64,000 nt of DNA. Source: Pterois miles. Taxonomy: Eukaryota; Chordata; Actinopteri; Perciformes; Scorpaenidae. Shown piece by piece: positions 26,101-38,100 of this stretch (the stretch's first letter is position 1; every line of letters starts with the position of its first letter). Under the pieces are notes generated by a model. That model had not been told where the DNA came from, did no database searches, and worked only from the letters and a program-made list of their open reading frames with translations. The DNA is taken from NCBI GenBank assembly GCA_947000775.1, contig CAMQGK010000144.1:9547501-9611500 (forward strand), given 5' to 3'. Made by a program: the position numbers and the translations under genes.

Positions 26101-29100
26101 TGTTTCGAAAAAGAAGAGTTCTGTATAACTAATGCAGCATAGATGGAGGGCAGATGCATGATGGGAGGTGGGGGGGGATTACAAAAGCTACCAGTGCACA
26201 CAAAGAGAATTGGCATAAATAATGCACTCATCTTTTCCACTACAGTATAATGCAGATTAGAAATTTATGGTGCTCCCTATTCTATCCAACCTCTTAATAA
26301 GGAGACGTTTAAGTAGTGGGTGCATTACTGGTTATTATGACCATGTAGTATACATTAATCAAGATGTGTGAAAATTGTATTTCTTTCAGTTAATGAAAAC
26401 AGAGATACTGAGATAAAAGTATGTTTTAGCTGGCGCAGGAAGAAGAGAAAGTAGGTTTGGAGTCACACAGGATGAGCATCATGGGCCAAGGATGTGAATA
26501 CAAACAGAAGACCTGCATCCAACATAATGCAGTCCTACAGAGCCCATTTCCCACGGCTTAAATCACTGTAAGTCAGGCAAACTCTTTATCAAGAGCTAAG
26601 AGCCACAAGGTTGTAAGTAGTGCCATTTGCAACGAAGAGTCCCCTGGTATGTTCTGGGTCAGCTGTTCCATTCTTTCATGTCACTTTTATTTTCGCGAGT
26701 ACAATTTGAAAAACCTCTGCATCGTTTACATTTTAGAGCTCAACTGCTCATGCGGCTCGGCGCTGTCTCTGTCTGTCTCGGTCCACAAAGGAATCCAAAG
26801 CAGAATGAAAATGGAGACGAACACTGCTAAAGTAGTCTGCATTCATCCTCTAACCGTGAACAGTATTCTTTCCACATGACAGACACTCTTCTTCATTATT
26901 CAGGCTGAGAATGATCTGGCTGTATTAGACTGTAACTATAACCCACACAGCTCCCTTTCTCTGGGCGAGGAGCTGCGTGACAGACAGGCAGCACATGGCA
27001 GCACCCATCCACTCATACATACATGAGAGCTCTCGAAAGGCTGCACAAGGCTCATTAGCCACTAATTACACAAGTGTTCATAATTTGATTAAAAATCTAT
27101 ACATTTTAGAGAGTATCTTCATATAAATAAACATAAAGACCTATTCACTGGGCCACACTTGTCTGTTTATGTTAAATTATGTATGACATGACAGAGCAGC
27201 CACTTTCCAGTGTCAGCAGGTATTGATGGAAAAACTAATCCACCAACTTTCTGAAAACTCCGGGAAGGAGCTACCTGATCCCCAGCGGTGCCGGAGTCTG
27301 GGAGGCCCAGCTGCTGCCTTGTTATTTCACCATCACTCTCTGTCTTGTCTCGGCTAAATCGCATCAGCTCGCAATTGACCAAGTGTCACGCTTCAGAGGG
27401 GAGCCTGATATCTCCAGCCTCACAGACCTTTTACTTCTCCATTCGGCTTTCCTGAAAAGGTCATATTTTTCACTTTTACAGCAGCACAAAGCACTCTTTG
27501 CTCGGTACAACTTTTTTTTCCTGGCATCGTATCAGTGTGTCAGACTTTTCTCTAGGATGAAGGGATAAAAGAGGAAAAAGCTCATGGACGCTGGTATGGA
27601 GGCTGTATACGGCAATGAATCTCTGAAGATACTTTTGGTGCCGGTTGATAATTTCACTTGATTTGTCTTTAAGTTATTAATGGAAAATGAATACATTGCT
27701 TTGCCTTCACACACAAACGCAGCGGAACACAGCAGGGAGGTCGGGGAACATGGTCATTTGTATGCTCTGAGAGAAAAGTAATTCTCAATTATTTTTTTGC
27801 TTCTCTTACATTAAAGACTCCCTGAGGTAAAATAAAAAAGATGGGATGCTGGTTTTTGATTGCTGCAGAAGTCCTTTGTGGAGCACCACAGACGTCAAAA
27901 ATCTGAAATAACATCCATAATGGAAATCTATAATTGAAACGGTCTGACATGCAAAACTCACTGACTCATTTGGCACTTGAATGCATCACAGTGTAGGTGC
28001 AATCTTGTGTTATCTACTGAGCCAGATGTGCGCAAATTCTTTATAATTATATAGCTCCAAATCACAGCTGGGGCTCCCAGTATGTTTCTAAACTATGTGT
28101 GTAATGCATTTAGCTGCCATGTGTGTTCATCAGTAGCTCCACAAATTAAAAGAAAACCATGCACGTCTGTCCACAACTTCCTTTCATCAAAATGATAAAT
28201 AAATATTAATGATAAATGATGTGCTGAGCTATGATTTACATTTCATGGGCTCTTCAAATATTCATGCCAAACTGACTGGTTGCACATAAAACAAAAAATC
28301 CAAGGCGTTTTACTGACATCCAAACAGGATATGAAATTTAAAAGATGAAATAGTAAAATATCAAATACAAGATATCATTTTAAGTTTATAATATATATGA
28401 CATTTCATGATAGACAGAGTATGGGAGCACTGTGGAGAAAAAAAACTAATAAATTTTTAATAACTTGTCTTGTGGCCTCAGTCACAGTCAAATTACTTAT
28501 TGTTTGTACACTTGTAGGCTTCGGATTTCAGATCGTTTCAATGTTTCATTTTAGTGGCGCAGCGACAAAAAAGAGGTGTTCTGCCAGCAGAAATGTAATA
28601 CTGGCTGAACACTAATCTGATCCCTCACTCGCACCTCTGTGTAACAAAAGTATTGTTTTGTTTCTAATTCTTATTTTCATTTACACCTTTCTTGAAACCC
28701 ACATATTACATTTCTAATCTTTTTTTTTTTGTCCCGATCTTGCTCACATGAAGGAAAAGGAAAAGCGAGGAAAGACAAATGTCATCTGACTGTATTATGT
28801 CAACAGTGGGGAAAAAAACAGCTTGAACAGTCCCGTTGTTTGGTATGCAGTATGCTCATAGGTTATTCTCACTGTGCAGAGCCCAAGGCTGGCTCAAGGT
28901 CTAGTTTTTTAACCTGTGGGATGGATAAGGGATGAGCTCTACAGCAGAACTGCAAAGAGAGACACTTTTTTCAGACATTTAAAAAAAAAAAATGCTTAGT
29001 AGGTGTGTGAATTACTGGCTTGACATCGATTTCATGTAATTATTCAAGTTGGCAATTCTCTACAGCAGGGCTTATTCTTACACACATTGATTCAGAAACA

Positions 29101-32100
29101 ATTAACCAAATTGGCTTGTTCTATACTGACAAAATGTTCTTTTAAATTGCACACATTTAAAAAAAAAAAGTGTTTACTTCTGATTGTCAAAACATGTTCG
29201 GCACACATCCTCCTCTGAGCAGTACTATTGCTGGTACTGTGACAGTCATTAGCAGCAGTAGTCTTAGCTGGCAGAGACGGTAATGGCGGCAGCAGTGACG
29301 GTGCCAGTTTCTGCTTCTCAATCCTGGCAAAGGAGCGTGTTGTTTCATTTCAATTTGATTATTGCAATTCAAAGTGTTTCCTATTGATTGTTGCTAAAGC
29401 CGGAGAAATTTGATTATTTCTTTTAGCAGATCGATGCATTGAATTGGCATCATTTATAATTCATGCATTGATGCAATGCACACACACCTACACTGAGCAA
29501 TTCAGAGGCAGTGCTTCTCTTTCGCAGTGACATTGCAAATGTCTGTAGTCTGACGTGATGGAGTTCACAAGCCTGAGCCCACTGCAGCAAAACATATCTG
29601 ATTGCCTACTTTTAAACTGTTGGTGCTGTCGTCGACTGTTACACAAACTGCTCTGTCATACACACCTGAATGCTGCACGGATGCTGATAGTCTGCGTCAT
29701 ATACATATAGCCTTCCTCCACTCTAAAGAACGCTTCAGGAACATTCAGCGAAGCCTAAAGATCTTAACCTGTACTGATATGATGGTATGATTCAACAGTG
29801 TAATGAGTTTTGAGGACCTATTCTTTACACACAACACAAACTAAAACCATACAGGTGGATAAACAACACTCTGACAGTCTCGACAAAATACCAGGATTAT
29901 GAGCATTATAAATGCTGTTTGTTATTACAAAGGCTCTTTTGTTGCATTACATTAGCATTATTTCTATTGAGGCGAATAATACATATGCAGCAATGCAAAT
30001 ATAAACAGGAAGAGATATTCTTCAATGTGAAATCCAAAAGAAAAGAAGCCTCAGATAAACTGGAGGAGTTGTAATGTACATTGTAATGGGTATCACAGTC
30101 CTAGATAGTTAAGTGTACCAATCTGATAAAAATAGAGTTTGCTTGTGTTTTTTCTGGTGGGGATCAAACTTATGCTATATCATTGTATATTTACACTGTA
30201 CAATATATGAAACTCAACATACATGTCGTCAGAGAAAATAATAGTTGTGGAAAGTGAAATATTCTAGCTGAGGAAAAACTCAAAGTGGTGGCTATTGTAG
30301 CCGACGCCGAGGCTGCTGCTGCATTCTTCCCTGTGAACAAAAGTCAATGTCTCACAAAGGAAAAGGTCCATCTTCAATTTACTCAAAGCCAACCTAAGTC
30401 AATAATGGGCAGATTATAAATGTGAACAGCCTCAAAAAAGACCTCCCTGAAGAAAAGGAGACCTGAATGGGGGCAGACAATGCACATGCATGGCCAGCTG
30501 ATGTGCCATATCTCAGAGGAACAGAGGGCAGTCTCATAGACTTTATCCTTTTCCACACACTTGATCTTAAGTCCACCCCTCACCCTCACCACAAAAACAA
30601 CAAGCCTTCTCAACCCTCCTTTTCTTCCAGTCCAGAAACTGACTGCAACCTTGTTACCAATGCACCAATGTTAGTAGGAGTAGGATAAAGGAGTTTTATA
30701 GGTCAAAGACTTTTCAGTTATAAAACACAGTCTTGAGTACCTTTTGAGCAATGATTTCTTCGCATCTCTGGCACAGCACCAACCCATTTCTTGGAGACAT
30801 TTTTGGAAACAGCTAAAAGGTCTGTGGCTGCAGGCTCCATATAATGAAGTGGTGCATTTAAATGAGAGGCAGCTCTGGGACGATGAGGTACACTTCACTC
30901 AGATCAGTAAACACTGAAATAAAGTGGAAACAGGAGGATAAAGAAAGGGAGGAGAGGACAACTGAAAGGGGGGGGGGGGGTCCAGAGGAAAGACAGAAAG
31001 GATAAGAAGAAGGGAAACTGACTGGAGACTGGACCTGCAAACAACCTGCAAATACTGAAAGTTTCAAGAGGAAGAGATAAAAGACAGGATAGAAGGGAAA
31101 AATGTCAGAGGCGCAAAGGGAAATAGATTACAAAGCAACATTTCCCAGTGGATTTTAGAGGATATTGTGATAACAAGAGGATGAGGCAGGTAGGTAGGAT
31201 AGGATATACTATACTATATTAAAAATAAACATGAAGACTAGCACACACAAAGGAGCCTTCGGCCATTAGAGTCTCATTTAAATTTCATAATTAAGTACAA
31301 ACACCTATAGGAAGTGGACTACTTTCTTAAATGCCAAGTGGCCTCGAGAACTTGTGTGTTAATGCACTGCCAACAAAAATGACCCCCCTCTCGCAACGCT
31401 GGAGTCAATCTACTGCAAATAATATGCTGGCAATTTTCTCCATGGCAACCTAATGCCAGAACAGGCTGTAGACTGGTGTGCCAGCAGGCACGCAGGCACG
31501 GATGCTTTACAGTGTGGCTGTGAGGCAGCGAGCAGAAGCAGAAGGTTGCACCAAACCCTAACATAACTCATCATCACAGAAACAAACGCACATACGCACG
31601 CACAACTAGAGATAGAGTTAGATAGAGAAAAGGGCATGCAGCTACTCGACACAATAAAGAGCAACCAAGGAGGAACATAAGGTTAAAGAAAATAATTTGC
31701 AGCAGGCTTGTTACCACAAGTTACTCAAATACTCATTTGAAATTTTAAAGATTTATAATGTAAGTCAATTGTGCGCCAGTTCTTTCCAGGGAGGTATTAT
31801 TTCTATGTTAATATCTTAACAGTGGATTAAAAAGCATTATATCTCTTGATACAGGATGATATGAAGGGTGATACAAAGCAGCCACTGATCTATGCAAGTT
31901 ATGCTAATAATATAATAAATAATGACTTGCTAGAAAGTAAACGCAAACAATGCATTTATGGAGTATTCTATGGAGCTCTAAAAATGTAGTAAAATGTCTA
32001 TTGACTGGTAACCTGACTCGCCAGATGGTTTGTTACACAGAAGCATCGGTGAAGCCATCCCTGGCAACGGTTTGGAAAAGGATAGGCACTTTAAAAAAAT

Positions 32101-35100
32101 ACTTGGCAGGTGATTGGATGAACTATCTGTCAATCAAACTCTCACTGAAGCCAGTCGGGAGAAGAGCAAAAACATCTTTTACCCTGAGAAAAGCCTTTGG
32201 TGCCGTTTTTTGCTCTTTCAATGAAGAAATCCAGTTATGATATAACTGATGCTACTGCAACATCTATGCTAACCTCTTCAGGAGCTCTGGCCACAGCCAT
32301 AGCTGCCAGTAGCTCCTCACAGGACGCTGATTAGTCCATGATTGCCGGACACAAGCACATTAAGCCTGACAAGATGGATTTTTGTTTGATATGTTTTCGC
32401 TTGATCTTGTGACGTCGCGAGAATCCAGCTGCCGTGCAAGGTAGACTGACTTTTTGAAGATAGATGTATTTTATTGTTATGAATGATGCTTTATTTACAT
32501 TCCTTAGCCTCAAGACAAATGAGTTTGATTAATTCCTTGAACAGTTTTTGTGCCATGAGGAAACTAAACATTTTTAACTACCCCTATGTCAGACTTACAA
32601 CCTCTAGTCCATTCAGAATAAGGCAGCATCTGGGTGTCATGAAAAAGCTGTGGCTTGCAAAAATAATCAGGCTATTACAGGAAACATACCGATTTCTATA
32701 CCGCAGGCTTTTTTCTACTTCTGATTTACCAGCAAGGCTCCGCAGCCAAACTGTCTTTCAACACACTGAATAAGACTGAAATGACAAAATACAAGTTCTG
32801 ATGAAAATGTCAATTCAAGGCCAACGCCATTTCAGTTCCACGAAGTATTCACAAATTCAGTTCCAGATTCAACTGTGTGGTATAGCACACATGACGTGCT
32901 AGTGATGTAGCATTGGATTAGGATCTATTAAATGGATTGGGTATTGGTGAGAAATGACTGAACATTTCATGATCTCTCTATTTGTGGAGCTTTGGATCAT
33001 GTTGTGCAGCTTAATGATGTTTGGGAGGAAATGGTGCTGCGAGAGCATAAATTAACTTAGGCAATGTTTGTCAATCAATCTGTATGAATATTAATATTTT
33101 GAATTAATAATAATGAACACATTGAAAATGTAAACACACTAAGCATATGCAGTGTTGCACACTGTACACTTCTTAGCCCCACTTAAAGTCAAGATGAAAT
33201 GAAAAATACCCTTTTAACCCTTTTATATCACATCTACGCACATATTGTGCACATATTTCATATATGCATTTTTTAATGCATTTTGGCCTTCAATGACAGG
33301 ACAGTGGATAGCCTAGGCGACATGCTGAACTGGCTGCAGGCCGGATTCAAACCTGGGCTGGTGCGGTCAGGACTCTGGACCTTGTTATATGGGTGCCCGA
33401 TCTACCAACTGAGCTATCGTGATGCCCATATATGCTTTATTTAACCTAAGATTTTCAAAATCCAGTCATTTTTCTTTCTGTGAAACAAATGACAAAATGA
33501 CAGGTGCTCACGTAAGTTTGTACAAACCAATTTAAACCAATAATATCATGACATACATCAATCAATCTGCAACTTTTAGCGACGGGGGGCAGTCCTCAGT
33601 GACTCTGTATCACTCTAGACTCTAAACCCGCCCACGTTTAGTCCTCCAATGAAAAGCAAAGGATTTAACTTAATCCCTCTAATAACTGTACACTGCTCAA
33701 ATATTCGTTTCATTGTGGAAAAGACATCACAGTACAGAAGCTTAAGATTCTGTAACTTCCATTTCACTGGGACTTAAAGCAGGGAACAAACACTTCCCCC
33801 ATACAATAACTTCCCAGTCATTATATATAAACCCATTAAGTTAAATGTTACATTTCAGTTGTATGTGCTATAACTAGAGGTTGAGATTATCTTACTTTTC
33901 TTTTCCATAATCGGCATCAGCCGCTGTCTGAGCATATTAAGCCGATTATCAAACAGGTGCATAAATGCTTCTAAGTGCACTAAGACTTTATTTTTTTCAC
34001 CCAAAACTTTATTTGACAAAGTTTAGTTTTTTTGACCACCTGTTCCACATAATCAATATTTTGATTATAGATTATTTTTATTTAAAATATATAAGTGCAC
34101 TGCAGTGCAGACACAAAATGTAGATTAAAGAGACAGACCAAAAATGAGAAAATCACCCAAACATAACTGCTGCCAAAAATCGGCATCATGTATCGGTCAT
34201 CGGCTGTCCTGATTCTCCAATAATTTTTTTATGACATCAGCCATAAAAAACCCATATTGGTTGACCTCTAGCTATAACGCTAGGTTGCAGTTATAACACC
34301 ATACTATAAGCTCCTGTTACATGAATATCACTCATCTTTGTTGTGCCTCATTCAAAATCTCCTCTACTTTTTCACAGTTTTGTTGATTTTGTGAGTTTTG
34401 TCAGGATCACGTCAACTCTGGCGACTACAATAACATAAAAGGCTTATCTAATACAAACGTGTCAACGAATGCTAAAAATGAGTTTCAAATGTCTTGCATG
34501 CTTTGCCAATAAATTCAAATTGGAATATGAGTGCTTCTTTACATGGGGGATCAAACAACATGAGATGAATCACTGCATGATCTAAAATGACATTTCACTC
34601 CTCCAAAGTGAATATTTATTGCAGTGAAAAAACAAATAAAGAACAAAAAGGAAAAAAAAGTCAAACAAATCATTGTGACTATGACTTGGGACATTAGTGT
34701 ACAATAGAAAACTGAGAAAGCATCTTACGCTTTCTTAGAATACTCCCCTGGTACCATTATATTATTGTAGCACCTCTGGAGACTCTTTCTATTGCGATTC
34801 GTTAGAGCCGACGGCAAGACTTCACAGCTTGTGTTCGGAGAGGCACACCTTGTTTTCCCTTCAAGGTCCTGGGGGAAATACAAGACAGCAAATACTGCAG
34901 GTGTGGGCATTGCTGCAGAACAATGTTGTACGGGTTTATGAGTGAAACTAGAGTGGCAAAGTGTGAGGATATGAACATCTAAGAGCGGGTATTCACTGGA
35001 GAGAAAACAACAAGCAGGGATGGAGCAGAGAGAGAGAGAGAGAGACACTTTTGATGTTCCTTTTAATAAACTATTACCTTAAAATGAGGACAAAAACATC

Positions 35101-38100
35101 AGCATGCCAAACAAATGAACTGCCACACACAAACCTCCCAATTGTACACAAGCCAAATGAAAGTAAGATAAAAGCTGAGCCCATCAGCCCGTCCTGATGG
35201 AGCTCACTTTAAAACTCAAATCTAAAATAATCAAACTCATCTCAGAGCAAACTGCCCTAATGCATTCTTAAAAGCATCAGCGCCATTTCTTAAGCAATAA
35301 AACATGAACTCAACCCTGACATGCTGGGACCAGCTCACGCAGCCACATAAGTAGAGCAGGGAGAGAGAATGAGATGCATTTCATGTATTTATTTTGTTAC
35401 ATTTCATGCCAATACACCTCATTTGAAATGAATCGACAAAGAGAGTGAGAGAGTGAGAGAGAAATGGCTAGTAGGCTGGTGCATCACACAGTTGGCAGGC
35501 TATCATGCAGAGCGATGCACAATGGCCTTGGAGCGCATTACATTCTACCTAGCACAGAGCGGGTATGTGTGCATTGGGGCTGTGATGGTATGAAATTGGA
35601 AAACAGTGGCCTGAAAACTGCAACAAGAATATTGAATTTTGAAGGAATATTATAGCACAATCAGCCGACAAGGGGCGACTGCAATCAAACATTTGCCAAC
35701 CAGCTGGAAACTACCTGTTACCCCCGCAACACGAGAGCCTGCAGAGTGTTTTCCTGCTGCTTTTGAATTGGGCCACGACCGCTGGAGTAGACGGTGGGAA
35801 GTCACATAACCTGTGCATTGTTTATTTGAGGTTGGAGTTACACTATAGCCACTTTTTGAGTGAGTTAGCTATAAATAGAAAGAGACCAAGATGGAGAGAT
35901 GTAGAGAGAGGCGCAGAGAGAGGCTCTGGCATTAGACGTCTACTCCGCAGAGCGGGCTGATTCAGTCTGTCAACGCCCACAGAGCCTGCCCATCCTCATA
36001 AAAACAATGAATCTGACTCTGCTCACCAAGAACACAACGTGACATTTAGCTCTAAACCCTGGTCTGGAACTCCCACACGGACACAAAAGCATTATTGGAA
36101 AAAACAACCACATACTACTGAACAGATTACAGAGAAACGGATACAACAACCCCCCCCGCGACAACTTGCAAAATGCAGATGCCCACTGGGAAGTCTTGAT
36201 GACATTTACACTTAAACTGTTGAACACGTGCGCACAAGAGCGCTCTCTTCCCCTCACACCCTCTCAAATAAAATTAAGCAGAAGCATAATGAGCGAATCT
36301 GCAAAATGCACAAAGACGCACCCAGACAATAAGGCATTTCGGAGCGCTGCAGCGAACAAATAATCAGTTGCGTGATGATCCCGTAATCACATTAGTGATA
36401 AAAATTCCATTACCTCCTGATTATACATCAGCCTCCTTCCTCACTTCAAGTGCTCTGTAGAACAACCACCAAAGGATGATGGAAAAATGACTAATCCCGT
36501 CGCCCCTATAGGCCCCAAGCCATACAGATCCTTGCTTAACCCGTACCCTCACATAACCCACACTGTACTGTCACAGCACACAGCCTGAAGATCATCCTTC
36601 TCCCACAGCAATCATTCAGGGACTGGAGACTAAAATAAAACTTATTTGGGCGCCTCTGTGAAACAATGACTGAAGATGTACTCACACCAAATCTAATTCC
36701 AGACAGTGGATAATACTAAATTTCACCCTTCCAGTCATCCAGCGCTCATGCTTTTCAGCTCTTAATACCAAACTCTCAGCTTTTTGCCATTGTCTCCCAC
36801 ACTCCCGCACTCACAGCCATCTTATCACCACGTCTCACATATACTCCTCTTATTTTTCCAATGAAACTGTCAATTATCTCATTTCTTTTCTTGCTTCTTT
36901 CCCACTTCTCTTTTTTCCTATTATCCATCTTCAACCTCTCTAAGCTTGCAGCATTTATATCCACTGTTGGAATATCTGCCTCGAACATGAAAACTGCAAA
37001 AAGAAGCTCCACTAGAGCTTTTCTTCAGCAAAGAAAAGCACATCTGTAAAGGAGACAGACATCTTGTGGACTGTGGTGTCTTGCACCCAGAACCACAGAA
37101 AGTTACTGCAGTGTTGGTTGGGATGAGGTTAGTAGGTTTTTTTTTTTTTAGGACCCTCTTTGCGACTACACCGCTACTCAGGGACCTGAGCGGCTTAATG
37201 TCAGATGCACTAAAATGACAAGGTGCAATATGGCATCAGTGATTCAGTGACAGCCATCTAAGAAGACTCGTTCCTGAAGCTGCTTCTGGCTCTGCTCCTT
37301 TGACTCAAAATAAAACTATACATCGCCACATTAATTTAGTGGTTTAACGGACAGAACAGAGGCTGGAGGTGTCGTTGTGGTTTGGGTGAAACGAGGGATG
37401 GAGAGATAAACAGGAGAAGTAAAGCCATAAAAGTTTTTATGGAAAAGTGATCACATAAGGGGGAATATGAAAGAAAGAAGAATTGCCTCATTCGGAGGAA
37501 GAAAGACTTTTTTTGCTCTGCAGCGTTGTGTCCCTGGGTGATTGTCTAGAATATGTATGTGTGCTCTGTGAGCCGAATATTTAACATTTCATTTTACCCA
37601 ATTCACTAAGACTTCAGATTGATTCTCTATCGAGAATTCACAGAAGCAATTAAGTGTAAAAGTCAGTTGGGGGCCATTACACCTATAGTGTATACTCTGT
37701 CTTTCTCTGTGCGGTACAATGCGTTCCCACTGTTGGAACAACTGCAGCTATCCAGATCAATACTAAATGAACTCCAGATCCAAGCAGAGTCCCTCAGACA
37801 AGCTCACTGTTGAGTCACATGGCTATAATTTAATATAATGTGGTGGACGATGAAGAGCATTTAATAACCACACGTCTAATCTTGTCCAGATTTCTGTAAA
37901 CCCGTGTGACAACTGTTCTCTATGATAACAGGGGGGCTAAAAACATCTGGCTTTGCACTCCACAAAAAGCTCTATCTGACGAAATAAAGAAAGCAAAGCT
38001 AAGCCCGAATTAATTTCGCAAACCTCTCTTTTAGAAAATCCTCTTTCTTTGAGGTGGGGTGGGAATATGCAGAACCACCTACGCATATTTCTAAGAAGCA

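Noticed and set aside
31950..32460. Possible interspersed repeat (96-codon open frame, then GACGTCGCGAGAATCCAGC)
   Set aside because: It resembles common fish repeat text, but I found no second copy in the window or clear ends, so I do not list it.
33300..33428. A functional tRNA gene
   Set aside because: The A and B boxes are too far apart and the arms do not fold into a cloverleaf; it fits a tRNA-derived SINE.
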